A DNA stretch of 53,733 nucleotides from an uncultured Lachnospiraceae bacterium (GTDB taxonomy: Bacteria; Bacillota; Clostridia; Lachnospirales; Lachnospiraceae), in NCBI GenBank assembly GCA_947384285.1, contig CANDGI010000021.1, positions 1-53,733 of the forward strand, given 5' to 3'. Numbering within the stretch: the first letter of the stretch is position 1; every line of letters begins with the position of its first letter. This document shows, one piece after another, positions 1-8,328 of this stretch. The translations under genes and the position numbers were made by a program. A model generated the notes under the pieces. It was not told where the DNA came from. It worked only from the letters and a program-made list of their open reading frames with translations, and searched no databases.

Positions 1-2
1 AG

Positions 3-42
3 AATAAGTCCATAGCCTGTTTTGATTGGCTATAAACTTATT
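3..42 (+). other. Imperfect stem-loop at window start
   Basis: Arms at 3-17 and 28-42 pair over 13 of 15 positions, with two C-A mismatches and a 10-nt loop. No T-run follows, so it is not an obvious terminator. It sits just upstream of a strong Shine-Dalgarno sequence (GAGGAGG, about 47-53) and a 17-codon ORF, so it could be a leader structure or the 3' end of an upstream unit. Its role is unknown. Confidence 0.4.
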
Positions 43-59
43 ATACGAGGAGGTTATTG

Positions 60-113
60 ATGAACCATTATAAAACACTGGCAGTATTGGTTTTTATAGT
101 TATATTGCAATAA
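60..113 (+). CDS. Possible 17-residue hydrophobic small protein
   Basis: ATG with a strong upstream GAGGAGG at about 47-53 opens a 17-residue frame: a short polar start (MNHYKT) then a hydrophobic run (LAVLVFIVILQ). It ends before the glgC promoter, so it is not the glgC leader peptide unless an upstream promoter reads through. It could be a small membrane peptide or a chance frame behind a good ribosome site. No family is recognised. Confidence 0.25.
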   Translation: MNHYKTLAVLVFIVILQ

Positions 114-117
114 TTTA

Positions 118-146
118 TTTACAAAAAAGCCATAATCCTGTACAAT
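118..146 (+). promoter_or_regulatory. Sigma-A-type promoter for glgC-glgD
   Basis: TTTACA at 118-123 and TACAAT at 141-146 are separated by 17 bp, about 75 bp upstream of the glgC ATG. No operator repeats were seen around it. Confidence 0.6.
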
Positions 147-220
147 AATAACAATTGGAACTGGGACATTTTGGATGTTCTGGAACCAAAATTAATTATC
201 AAAAGCAAAGGAGAGAGAAA

Positions 221-1426
221 ATGGGTAAAGAAATGATAGCTATGCTTCTTGCCGGTGGACAGGGGTCCCGCCTTTATGCGCTGACCCAGAAGCTGGCAAA
301 ACCTGCAGTTCCTTTCGGCGGCAAATACCGTATCATCGATTTTCCGCTGTCGAACTGTGTGAACTCTGGAATTGATACGGTAGGTATTTTGACACAGTAT
401 CAGCCGCTGGTTTTAAATGAGTATATTGGAAATGGACAGCCGTGGGATTTGGACCGTCTGTACGGCGGCGTGCATGTGCTTCCGCCTTATCAGCAGGCAT
501 CTGGCTCTGACTGGTATAAGGGAACTGCAAATGCAATATATCAGAACCTTTCATTTATTGAGCGCTATGACCCGGAATACGTGATTATCCTTTCCGGCGA
601 CCAGATCTGCAAACAGGATTACAGTGATTTTCTCCGTTTCCATAAGGAGAAGGGCGCAGAATTCTCGGTAGCGGTTATGGAAGTGCCATGGGATGAAGCC
701 TCCAGGTTCGGGCTCATGGTTGCAGATGAGAATGATAAGATTACAGAATTCCAGGAGAAGCCCAAGGAGCCTAAATCCAACCTGGCGTCCATGGGTATTT
801 ATATTTTCAATTGGGATGTTTTGAAAAAATATCTGGAAGAAGATGAAGCAGATCCTGAATCTGAAAATGATTTTGGAAATAATATCATTCCAAACCTCTT
901 AAAGGATGATAGGAAAATGTATGCATACCGGTTCAGCGGCTACTGGAAGGATGTAGGAACGATTTCTTCCTTGTGGGAAGCAAATATGGAGGTGCTTGAC
1001 CCGGAAAACAGCGGCATCAATTTATTTGACGAAAAATGGAAGATTTACAGCCGCAACAGCGGTATGACCGGACATAAGATTAATGCGGGCGCGCATGTGG
1101 AGAATTCCATGATTACAGATGGATGCAATATTTCCGGCAATATCAAGCATTCGATTCTTTTTGCAGGCGTGAAGGTAGAGGAAGGCGCAGAAGTGGAAGA
1201 TGCCGTGGTTATGGGGAATACCATTATCAAGGCAGGAGCTAAGGTAAAACACTGCATTATTGCAGAGAATGTAATTATTGGACAAAATGCCGTGGTAGGG
1301 CAGATGCCTGAGGGAGATGAAGCAGGCGTAGCAACCGTAGGGCCTGGCGTTTATATAGGCGATAACGCGCTGATCGGGCCAAATGCTATGGTCAATGACA
1401 ATGTAAAGGACGGTGATAAACGATGA
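221..1426 (+). CDS. glgC: Glucose-1-phosphate adenylyltransferase, catalytic subunit
   Basis: Makes ADP-glucose from glucose-1-phosphate and ATP, the committed step of bacterial glycogen synthesis. The N-terminal nucleotidyltransferase signature GGQGSRL is at residues 12-18, followed by [18 protein letters not shown], a GDQ metal-site segment (about 132) and WKDVGT. The C-terminal third has hexapeptide-type repeats of a left-handed beta-helix, the usual regulatory and oligomerisation domain. The start at 221 is chosen because GGAGAG lies just upstream and the sequence begins at the family-typical [13 protein letters not shown]; an upstream in-frame extension to 155 has no ribosome site. At 401 aa it has the normal length. 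It overlaps glgD by 4 bp (ATGA), implying translational coupling of the GlgC-GlgD heteromer. Confidence 0.95.
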   Translation: MGKEMIAMLLAGGQGSRLYALTQKLAKPAVPFGGKYRIIDFPLSNCVNSGIDTVGILTQYQPLVLNEYIGNGQPWDLDRLYGGVHVLPPYQQASGSDWYKGTANAIYQNLSFIERYDPEYVIILSGDQICKQDYSDFLRFHKEKGAEFSVAVMEVPWDEASRFGLMVADENDKITEFQEKPKEPKSNLASMGIYIFNWDVLKKYLEEDEADPESENDFGNNIIPNLLKDDRKMYAYRFSGYWKDVGTISSLWEANMEVLDPENSGINLFDEKWKIYSRNSGMTGHKINAGAHVENSMITDGCNISGNIKHSILFAGVKVEEGAEVEDAVVMGNTIIKAGAKVKHCIIAENVIIGQNAVVGQMPEGDEAGVATVGPGVYIGDNALIGPNAMVNDNVKDGDKR

Positions 1427-2568
1427 TGAATACCAGCAACACCAATGCACTGGGTATTATTTTCCCCAATGCTTATGATGAACTTGTACCTGAACTGACC
1501 AGCGAGCGGCTGATGGCTTCTATCCCTTTTGCAGGCCGTTACCGCATGATTGACTTTGTACTTTCCAGTATGGCGAATTGCGGAATTGATAACATTACCG
1601 TATTAGTCCGTGAAAATTATTTTTCACTGCTTGACCATTTGGGCTCTGGCCGTGAATGGGATTTGACACGTAAGAACGGCGGATTAAATATTTTCCCGCC
1701 TTACGCCCAGAAGAATATGGGAGTTTATACTGGCAGGGTAGGTATGCTTGGCAGTATTTTAGGATTTTTAAAATCCCAGAAAGAAAAATATGTGGTAATG
1801 TCAGATACCAATATTGCATTTAATTTTGACTTTAAGGCATTGCTGGATGCCCACATTGCCAACGAAGCAGATGTTACCATCGCTTATACGAAGGAAGAGC
1901 TTCCCCAAAGCATTATGAAAGCGGAAGAATTGAATAAAGGCAATTATTATACGCTGGATTTGGATGGCAGCCGTGTCAAGAGGATACATATCAATCCTCA
2001 GGAGCCAGGCATAAAGAATTTCTCCATGAATGTTTATGTATTTGAGCGTGAGCATTTGATTAAACTGGTCAATGAAGCATTTATGGCTGGGGGCCTGTAT
2101 CTGGAACGTGATATCCTGATGCCGCAGCTGGCTGAGCTGAATGTAAATGCTTACGAATACACAGAATATGCAGCGCGCATTGGCAGCCTGAAAGAGTATT
2201 TCGATGAGAATATGCGGCTTTTGGAGAATGAGAACCTGGAAGAGCTTTTTGGCAAAAGCCCGATCTACACCAAAATCCGTGACGACAACCCCACCCGCTA
2301 TGTAAACGGTTCCTGCGCAAAGAACGTTATGGTAGCTGACGGCTGTGTCATTGAAGGTGAGATTGAAAACTGCATCCTGTTCCGCGGCGTAAAAATCGGC
2401 AAAGGCGCTAAGGTGAAAAATGCCATCCTGATGCAGGATACCGTAATCGGTGCAGATGTAAATGCAGAATACATCATCACCGATAAAAAAGTCCAGATTT
2501 CAGAAGGCAAGGAAATCAAAGGCGCCGACACCAAGCCCTTCTTCATCCGCAAAAAAGAAGTTGTTTAA
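1423..2568 (+). CDS. glgD: GlgD subunit of glucose-1-phosphate adenylyltransferase
   Basis: Paralogue of GlgC that partners it in Firmicutes and is usually regarded as regulatory. The [16 protein letters not shown] segment and the C-terminal beta-helix repeats are kept. The catalytic GGxGxRL loop is absent: the N-terminus reads [14 protein letters not shown] instead, which is what separates GlgD from GlgC. Length 381 aa is typical. The ATG overlaps the glgC stop, and a second ATG immediately follows the first, so the start could be three bases later. Nothing suggests other glycogen genes nearby; the next gene is a helicase. Confidence 0.92.
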   Translation: MMNTSNTNALGIIFPNAYDELVPELTSERLMASIPFAGRYRMIDFVLSSMANCGIDNITVLVRENYFSLLDHLGSGREWDLTRKNGGLNIFPPYAQKNMGVYTGRVGMLGSILGFLKSQKEKYVVMSDTNIAFNFDFKALLDAHIANEADVTIAYTKEELPQSIMKAEELNKGNYYTLDLDGSRVKRIHINPQEPGIKNFSMNVYVFEREHLIKLVNEAFMAGGLYLERDILMPQLAELNVNAYEYTEYAARIGSLKEYFDENMRLLENENLEELFGKSPIYTKIRDDNPTRYVNGSCAKNVMVADGCVIEGEIENCILFRGVKIGKGAKVKNAILMQDTVIGADVNAEYIITDKKVQISEGKEIKGADTKPFFIRKKEVV

Positions 2569-2587
2569 TATTTACCATGAGGAGGGA

Positions 2588-2631
2588 CCCAGCCCAAAAC
2601 ATATGAACGGCCATATATGCTGAAAGCTGGG
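2588..2631 (+). other. Nested stem-loop in the helicase leader
   Basis: CCCAGC (2588-2593) pairs with GCTGGG (2626-2631), and inside it CATAT (600-604 of 2 kb) pairs with ATATG (2615-2619). The outer 3' arm abuts the GGGAGGG that would serve as ribosome site for an ATG at 2642, so the fold could affect that start. There is no T-run, so it is not a clear terminator for glgD. Confidence 0.35.
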
Positions 2632-2641
2632 AGGGATCCTG

Positions 2642-5600
2642 ATGGTTTGCCCCTTCCTTCCCCTTCCACCAAAACAAAAATCCAGGCAGGAGACACAGGA
2701 CATGAACCAACAAAAACCAGAAAAAGACACACCAAAGAAAAAGGGAACGGTTCTTTCCACCGGGTCTTCTGCCAGCAAAGCAATCGCCCCAGGCAGGAGC
2801 AGCAGTTCTGGACTGTCCCGTCTGATTCACCAATACAAAGAAAAAGAACACTTGGCATATCACCAGATGGATCTAAACGGAACCATAGACCTGGTTCCCC
2901 TGCTGTCCCTCAGCTGCAGCCAGCTCCATGTGGAATTTAAAATCGGAAGCAAAAGGAAATATGTGCTGAAAAACACCATCAGTTTTGCAAACGCCATGCG
3001 CCGGGGAGAATCTGTTTCTTATGGCAAAGAATTGGAGTTCTACCATATCCCGGAAGCATTTACCCCTCGGGGCAGGGCTCTTGCAGAATTTTTGATGATA
3101 GAAGCAGAGAACAGAAGCAGGAATAAGCAGACCTGGAATTACTACAGTAGAAATGACAATCGGTATGTCCACATCCACAGCGGAAATATGGATGATTTCT
3201 TCCAGGCCTTAGGGACAGAGGAATTTCAGGTGGAGGCAGCTGGCAGTTCCTGGCGGCCCTGGCATATTTCAGAGGAACCATACCAGCCGCTTTTAACCAT
3301 TTGGGGACATGAAGACGGAGCGGTATTAGAGCCAGAGAAAATGCTTTATACTTTTGGAGGAAAATACGGGTATTTCTGGAAGGACGGGACGATTTACCGC
3401 GTTCCTCTGGCAAAGATACAAAAGGTGCGTCCGTTCCTGGAACTGATAAGCAGTTATAGGTATGAGGAATGCTTTGTTTCCAAGGGAGAGCTGCCTGCCT
3501 TCTGCCAGGAGCTGCTGCCGGTATTAGAGCAGAATTACCGGATAAAGAGACAGGAGTTTCAGGAGAAGCAGTATCTTCCGCCGGAACCGGAATATGAAAT
3601 CTACCTGGATGCCCCGGACAAGCAGACCGTAACCTGCGAAATGTTTGTCCGTTATGAGAAAGTAAAATATAATATTTTTGACAAACCCCGTATGATAGAA
3701 AACAGAGACGAGCTTGCCGAGCTAAAGCAGAGAGAAAAAGTCCGTGTTTGGTTTCAGAATATGGATTTCCAGAAAAAGCATATGGCGCTTACCGGGGATG
3801 ATGAAAAGCTGTATGCGCTGCTGACGGAGGGCTTGGATGAGCTGGCAAAGCTTGGGGATGTTTTTGTAAGTGATGCATTAAAGTCAATTCAGGTAAATCC
3901 CCCGCCTTCCGTTTCCGTAGGCGTGTCCCTGAAGGGGGATCTGCTGGAGTTAACCTTGGAAAGCGAGGAAATGCCCTTGCCGGAACTGATAGAGATTCTT
4001 TCCTCCTATCAGCGGAAACGGAAATTTTTCCGGTTAAAGAGCGGAGATTTCCTGAGTATGGAGGAAGATGGAATCGCAGTTCTCTCAAGGATTCAGGAAG
4101 GGATTTCGGTTCCTGCCAGCCAGTGGAAGCAGGGAAGGATTTCGGTTCCTAAGTACCGGGCGCTGTACCTGGACGGGGAATTAAAAAACCAAGAACGTTT
4201 TCATACAGTGAAAAACAGAGAGTTCAAAGCGCTGGTGCGGAATATGAAAACGGTGGAGGATAACGACTTTGAGGTGCCAAAGTCCTTGGAAAAGGTATTA
4301 CGGGAGTACCAGAAACAGGGATTTTTATGGCTGAAGACCTTGCATGCCAATGGATTTGGCGGGATACTGGCAGATGATATGGGGTTGGGAAAGACATTGC
4401 AGATCATCGCGTTCCTGCTGTCCCAGCAGGAGAACATGCATGAGGCTGACAGATTTGCATTGATTGTCTGCCCGGCTTCCTTGGTCTATAACTGGAAAAG
4501 TGAAATGGAACGGTTTGCGCCTGGGCTGCACCCGGTGACAGTGACAGGAAATGTCCTGGAACGAAAGGAAATCATTGATTCCGCGGGTAAGCTGGATATC
4601 CTTATCACCTCTTATGATCTGCTGCGGCGGGATGAAGGTTTTTATGAGGAATACAGCTTTTGCCATGAGATCATTGATGAAGCACAGTATATCAAAAACC
4701 ACAATACCAGGGCGGCAAAAGCCGTAAAGAATATCCAGGCAGGATTTAAAGTGGCCTTGACCGGGACTCCAATTGAAAACAGGCTCAGTGAGCTGTGGAG
4801 CATTTTTGATTATCTGATGCCAGGATTTTTATATCCTTACAGCCGTTTCCGGGAGGAAATAGAGATTCCCGTGGTGGCGGGGCAGGACGAGGAAGCCGCA
4901 GGGCGTTTGCGGAAAATGATTCGTCCCTTTGTGCTGCGGCGGCTGAAAAAGGATGTATTGAAAGACCTGCCTGCCAAAATGGAGGAAGCAGTATTTGCCC
5001 GGATGGAGGGAGAACAGGAAAAACTGTACGCAGCCCACGTACAGCGTATGAGGCTGATGTTAGATGGACAGACAGAGGAAGAGTTTACTTCCCAGAAAAT
5101 ACAGATATTGGCAGAGCTTACAAGATTGCGCCAGCTCTGCTGCGACCCGTCGCTGGTATACAGGAATTATCAGGGAGAGTCAGCGAAAATGCTGATGTGC
5201 ATAGATCTGATAAAGAATGCATTGGACGGAGGGCACAGGGTTCTGTTATTTTCCCAGTTTACAACGATGCTGTCTATGCTGCAGGAAGCTCTGCAAAAAG
5301 AAGGCATCCCATTTTTAAGCCTTACCGGAGCCACGGGAAAAGAAAAAAGGGCAGAGCTGGTAGAAACCTTCCAGAGAGAGGAGGTTCCAGTATTCTGCAT
5401 TTCCTTAAAGGCTGGAGGAACCGGGTTAAACTTAACGGCGGCAGATATTGTCATCCACTACGATCCCTGGTGGAATGTGGCGGTGCAGAACCAGGCAACG
5501 GACCGCGCCCACAGGATTGGGCAGAAAAATCCTGTGACCGTGTATAAGCTCATTGCAAAAAATACCATTGAAGAGAAAATTTTAAAATTACAGGAAAAAA

Positions 5601-5689
5601 AGAGTGAGCTGGCAGAACACCTTCTTGGGAATGAAGGGTTTGAGGGCGTAAAGTTCACGAAAGAAGAGCTGATGGAGCTGTTGGGATAG
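2642..5689 (+). CDS. SNF2-family DEAD/DEAH-box helicase
   Basis: Swi2/Snf2-type double-stranded DNA translocase; bacterial members are linked to transcription recycling or DNA remodelling, but the exact role is unknown. The C-terminal half carries all helicase motifs: Walker A DDMGLGKT (about residue 577), DEAQ box in IIDEAQYIK, motif III LTGTPIENRLSELW, then the second RecA domain with LLFSQFTTML, SLKAGGTGLNL and the QATDRAHRIGQ motif VI. The N-terminal about 550 residues match the layout of the SNF2-associated region in clostridial homologues, but no SWIM zinc-finger cysteine cluster is visible. The start is uncertain: ATG at 2642 (GGGAGGG upstream) or ATG at 2702 (AGGAG about 10 nt upstream); the first 20 residues are Pro- and Lys-rich and may be untranslated. 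Confidence 0.9.
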   Translation: MVCPFLPLPPKQKSRQETQDMNQQKPEKDTPKKKGTVLSTGSSASKAIAPGRSSSSGLSRLIHQYKEKEHLAYHQMDLNGTIDLVPLLSLSCSQLHVEFKIGSKRKYVLKNTISFANAMRRGESVSYGKELEFYHIPEAFTPRGRALAEFLMIEAENRSRNKQTWNYYSRNDNRYVHIHSGNMDDFFQALGTEEFQVEAAGSSWRPWHISEEPYQPLLTIWGHEDGAVLEPEKMLYTFGGKYGYFWKDGTIYRVPLAKIQKVRPFLELISSYRYEECFVSKGELPAFCQELLPVLEQNYRIKRQEFQEKQYLPPEPEYEIYLDAPDKQTVTCEMFVRYEKVKYNIFDKPRMIENRDELAELKQREKVRVWFQNMDFQKKHMALTGDDEKLYALLTEGLDELAKLGDVFVSDALKSIQVNPPPSVSVGVSLKGDLLELTLESEEMPLPELIEILSSYQRKRKFFRLKSGDFLSMEEDGIAVLSRIQEGISVPASQWKQGRISVPKYRALYLDGELKNQERFHTVKNREFKALVRNMKTVEDNDFEVPKSLEKVLREYQKQGFLWLKTLHANGFGGILADDMGLGKTLQIIAFLLSQQENMHEADRFALIVCPASLVYNWKSEMERFAPGLHPVTVTGNVLERKEIIDSAGKLDILITSYDLLRRDEGFYEEYSFCHEIIDEAQYIKNHNTRAAKAVKNIQAGFKVALTGTPIENRLSELWSIFDYLMPGFLYPYSRFREEIEIPVVAGQDEEAAGRLRKMIRPFVLRRLKKDVLKDLPAKMEEAVFARMEGEQEKLYAAHVQRMRLMLDGQTEEEFTSQKIQILAELTRLRQLCCDPSLVYRNYQGESAKMLMCIDLIKNALDGGHRVLLFSQFTTMLSMLQEALQKEGIPFLSLTGATGKEKRAELVETFQREEVPVFCISLKAGGTGLNLTAADIVIHYDPWWNVAVQNQATDRAHRIGQKNPVTVYKLIAKNTIEEKILKLQEKKSELAEHLLGNEGFEGVKFTKEELMELLG

Positions 5690-5722
5690 TCCCGCGGACG
5701 CGTGGGAATTCCAATGGGTATT

Positions 5723-5761
5723 GCGCTGGCGGCTGTGGGCACGAGATGAAGCCGCCGGCGC
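5723..5761 (+). other. Strong GC-rich stem-loop after the helicase
   Basis: GCGCTGGCGGCT (5723-5734) pairs with AGCCGCCGGCGC (5750-5761) through 12 pairs including one G-T wobble, with a 15-nt loop. No T-run follows. The 3' arm belongs to the 43-bp tandem repeat that follows, so this resembles an intergenic palindromic repeat element more than a classical terminator. Confidence 0.6.
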
Positions 5762-5826
5762 AAGATGATTCCCCGGTTATGGGACGAGATGAAGCCGCCG
5801 GCGCAAGATGATTCCCCGGTTATGGG
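5741..5826. repeat. 43-bp tandem repeat, two full copies plus a partial third
   Basis: Identical 43-bp units at 5741-5783 and 5784-5826, followed by a degenerate third start (GGATGAAGCCGCCAGC, from about 5831). The repeat lies between convergent genes and its third copy runs into the 3' end of the minus-strand histidine kinase gene. Confidence 0.9.
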
Positions 5827-5845
5827 AATGGGATGAAGCCGCCAG

Positions 5846-7138
5846 CTATTGCCGCTGGTTTAAAATGACAGAAAAGGCAGCGCCGCCGCCGGGGGTATCC
5901 GTAACAAATATTTTTCCTTTATGCATATGAATGATTTCCTGGGCAATGCACAGCCCAAGCCCAAAATGAGATTTATCCTTATGGGATTTGTCACATCGGT
6001 AGAAGCGGTCAAAGACCGCTTCTTTTTCTGCGTCTGGAATACCGATGCCGTTATCTTTTACCTGAAGCAGCAGTTTATCATCGCTTGTCTGTAAGGAAAG
6101 AGAAATTTTTCCTTCCGCCGGGGTATAGCTGATGGCATTGTCCAGCAAGATGGACAATACTTGTTCTATGCGTTCTTTGTCCAGAGGACAGGGCGGAATC
6201 ATTTCATCTGGCAGGGAGATGCTTATGGAGATATTTTTCTTCCGTGCCAGCGGTTCAAATTTCTCATAGGCGGACAGCAGCAGTGTATCTAATTCCACAG
6301 GGGTTTGATGGATGGCAAAGCGGGAGCTGTCAGTGCCGGAAAGAGCCAGCATATCTTCAATCAGCCGTCCCATACGTTTCCCTTCCGTCTCAATGGTTTC
6401 GGCAAAATGCGCTGCTTCCTCCTGGGAGGCCTGCTTCATGGCTGAAAGGCAGGAAAGCATGACCGTTAGCGGGGAACGAAGCTCATGGGAGGCGGAAGCG
6501 ATAAATTCCGCTTGTTTTTGCCGGCTGATAACCAATGGCTGTATCATATGCCAGGTAAAAAACCAAAAGAAGATTCCAAGGAGAAGGATACCCAGGGTGT
6601 CTGCGCCGGCAAACAGCAGCCGCTGCAGCAGGATAGATTCAGACAGGCCGGACAGAGGATAAAGGACTGCAGCGTTCAGAACGCCTTTGTTTTTGGGAAT
6701 CAATGCGGCTGCGCCGTAATAAGCTTCTCCATGGATGTTCAGTTTAAACTCTGCATGTGTGGAAAGCACGGAGTTGACAAAAATAGATTCCTCTAAGATG
6801 CCGTAATCGGTTTTAGCTTTCTCCCGTACCAGCTTAAAATATTCCTCTTCCAGGGCAAGGGGCGTTAGATCCTCAAAAACCAGTTGGGAACCGTTGTCCC
6901 TGATATCAATTTCATAGTGGGTGTCAGCGCAGAACTGGGCAAGCCAGGTATAGGAAATGATGGTCTGGCTATCCAGATGGTTCACCAGCATATTGATATT
7001 AATCTGAAAATCTGAAAAATGCTTTTCTAGGGATTCCCGCTCGGAAACAGACAGACAGAGCAAGGACATAAAGATTAAAATCATACCGCTGATTAAGGTA
7101 CAAAAAAGAGTAAGGCGGATGTGAAGCTTTTGAATCAT
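5846..7138 (-). CDS. Sensor histidine kinase (HisKA/HATPase_c)
   Basis: Membrane sensor of an OmpR-type two-component system. TM1 is at about residues 10-32, an extracytoplasmic sensor of about 140 residues follows with no recognised fold, and TM2 is at about 180-200. The HisKA box ASHELRSPLTVML has the phospho-acceptor at His218; the ATP-binding N box is LLDNAISYTPAEG and the G boxes are KDNGIGIP and FGLGLCIAQEI. At 430 aa it is a normal sensor. Its ATG overlaps the stop of the response regulator gene by one base, so the two are translationally coupled. The position divergent from the solute-binding and permease operon suggests control of that operon (inference). Its 3' end lies in repeat-derived sequence, so the last residues may vary between strains. 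Confidence 0.93.
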   Translation of the reverse strand: MIQKLHIRLTLFCTLISGMILIFMSLLCLSVSERESLEKHFSDFQININMLVNHLDSQTIISYTWLAQFCADTHYEIDIRDNGSQLVFEDLTPLALEEEYFKLVREKAKTDYGILEESIFVNSVLSTHAEFKLNIHGEAYYGAAALIPKNKGVLNAAVLYPLSGLSESILLQRLLFAGADTLGILLLGIFFWFFTWHMIQPLVISRQKQAEFIASASHELRSPLTVMLSCLSAMKQASQEEAAHFAETIETEGKRMGRLIEDMLALSGTDSSRFAIHQTPVELDTLLLSAYEKFEPLARKKNISISISLPDEMIPPCPLDKERIEQVLSILLDNAISYTPAEGKISLSLQTSDDKLLLQVKDNGIGIPDAEKEAVFDRFYRCDKSHKDKSHFGLGLCIAQEIIHMHKGKIFVTDTPGGGAAFSVILNQRQ

Positions 7139-7836
7139 TACAAACCTCCTGTGGATGAAACGTCTGGAGCCTCCAGCTGGTAGCCGATGCCCCGGATGGT
7201 GATAAGCTTTAGGGAGCTTTTGACGCTTTTGAGCCTTCGGCGCAGGAAATAGATGTAATTGTCCAGATTGCCGTCCTCCACCTCTGCATCCGGGCCCCAG
7301 ACCCTTGCCAGCAGGGATGCCCTGGGCATGGTCTGTCCTGGATTTCTTAAGAAAAATTCCAGTAAATCTCCTTCCCGTGCAGAAAGGGAGCAGGAATGCT
7401 CCTTGCAGAAAAGCTTTTTCTGCTCTGTGTCATAAGAGATATCCCCCAATTCCAAAGGCTTGCTGCCCTCCCATTTACCGGGGCGGCGCAGGATGCAGCG
7501 TATCCGGGCAAGCAGTTCCTCAAAATCAAAGGGCTTGACCAGATAGTCGTCTGCGCCGCAGTCTAAGCCGGTGATTTTGTCGTTCAGGGCGCCAAGGGCT
7601 GTGACGAAGATAATGGGCGTGGAGATATTCTTTTCCCGGGTGATTTTTAAGACAGAAATCCCATCCAGAACCGGAAGCATCCGGTCCAGTAAAATCAGGT
7701 CGTGGGACTGCTGTTCGATAAAATGGAGCCCTTCTTCCCCGTCATGGCAGACATCTGTTTCGAAATGGCTGCGTTCTAATTGGAATCTCAGGGTTTCCGC
7801 CAGTGATTTGTCGTCTTCTATAATTAAAATTCGCAT
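7138..7836 (-). CDS. OmpR/PhoB-family response regulator
   Basis: Receiver domain (residues 1-115) with acidic pair Glu7-Asp8-Asp9, phospho-acceptor Asp51 in LILLDRMLP, and Lys101 in YLVKPFDF. The winged-helix DNA-binding domain (about 128-225) has the GxxLSAREGDLLEFFLRNPG, NYIYFLRRRL and IRGIGYQLE segments usual in this family. The gene is first in a two-gene minus-strand operon with the kinase. Regulators of this family commonly bind two 7-bp direct repeats spaced at 11 bp; exactly such repeats occur at 8214-8264, in front of the divergent solute-binding gene, making this regulator the natural candidate to bind them. Confidence 0.94.
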   Translation of the reverse strand: MRILIIEDDKSLAETLRFQLERSHFETDVCHDGEEGLHFIEQQSHDLILLDRMLPVLDGISVLKITREKNISTPIIFVTALGALNDKITGLDCGADDYLVKPFDFEELLARIRCILRRPGKWEGSKPLELGDISYDTEQKKLFCKEHSCSLSAREGDLLEFFLRNPGQTMPRASLLARVWGPDAEVEDGNLDNYIYFLRRRLKSVKSSLKLITIRGIGYQLEAPDVSSTGGL

Positions 7837-7848
7837 GGTATTCTCCTG

Positions 7849-8060
7849 TCAATATTCACTGCTCAACAAAAATTCTGCCAAATGTACAATTTTTACGCCG
7901 TCAATATTACCTGCGGCAAGCTCGTCAAGGGCCGCTATGTACTTAGGATAGTGATTACAAAGGCTTTTTCCAGCCATTCGAAATAATTATAAACCGATTC
8001 CATTGAGAGGGAGCGGCCTTCGCTTTTCAGTGTATCGAAATATTGATTGTTTGCATTAGT
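7849..8060 (-). pseudogene. Remnant of a DUF4143-type AAA ATPase gene
   Basis: Two minus-strand pieces in different frames match the C-terminal part of the family of AAA ATPases with DUF4143. The upstream piece (about 8045 down to 7960) reads YFDTLKSEGRSLSMESVYNY then FEWLEKAF, like the winged-helix region. The downstream piece, ending with TGA at 7849-7851, reads HYPKYIAALDELAAGNIDGV and ends VHLAEFLLSSEY, like the family's extreme C-terminus. The roughly 80 or more residues that normally separate these blocks are gone. I see no intact N-terminal ATPase half. The match is from memory of family motifs, so a protein search should confirm it. Confidence 0.65.
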
Positions 8061-8070
8061 CTTCTTCCTA

Positions 8071-8100
8071 AGTATAGCCAAAAAACAAGCGGATTTTCAA
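8071..8100 (-). promoter_or_regulatory. Candidate minus-strand promoter for the response regulator and kinase genes
   Basis: On the minus strand TTGAAA (8095-8100) and TATACT (8071-8076) are 18 bp apart. A transcript from here would cross the ATPase remnant before reaching the regulator ATG at 7836, giving a leader of about 230 nt. It may instead be the old promoter of the decayed gene. Confidence 0.4.
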
Positions 8101-8160
8101 TAGTTTTTTCTCTGATTTTGTAAAAACTTTGTTCTGTGTTTTGCCCAGGCAAAAGGAACG

Positions 8161-8209
8161 GTAAGGAACAGCTGCAGAATAGCTTGCGCATTCTGCAGCT
8201 GTTCCTTAC
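8161..8209. other. Perfect 20-bp palindrome with 9-nt loop
   Basis: The arm at 8161-8180 is an exact reverse complement of 8190-8209. No T-run follows on either strand, so a classical intrinsic terminator is unlikely. It sits between the divergent two-component genes and the solute-binding operon, directly upstream of the TCTCTAA repeats. It may be an mRNA element, a protein-binding site, or an insulator between divergent units. Confidence 0.8.
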
Positions 8210-8213
8210 GTTA

Positions 8214-8279
8214 TCTCTAAATAATCTCTAAAAAATTTCCGGCAATTTAGAGAAAGATTAGAGATTCCTGTGATATTCT
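8214..8279 (+). promoter_or_regulatory. Doubled OmpR-type operator and promoter of the solute-binding operon
   Basis: TCTCTAA occurs at 8214-8220 and 8225-8231, and its inverse TTAGAGA at 8247-8253 and 8258-8264. Each pair has exact 11-bp spacing (7-bp unit plus 4-bp gap), the geometry used by PhoB/OmpR-family dimers. A possible -10 (TATTCT, 8274-8279) lies 9 bp beyond the last repeat, and the -35 region is occupied by the repeats, as in activator-dependent promoters. The likely binder is the regulator at 7138-7836 (inference). Confidence 0.65.
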
Positions 8280-8328
8280 GTTTGCAGATTCCAATCAGGA
8301 GAACCGAAAGGAGGTGCAGGGAACTGTC

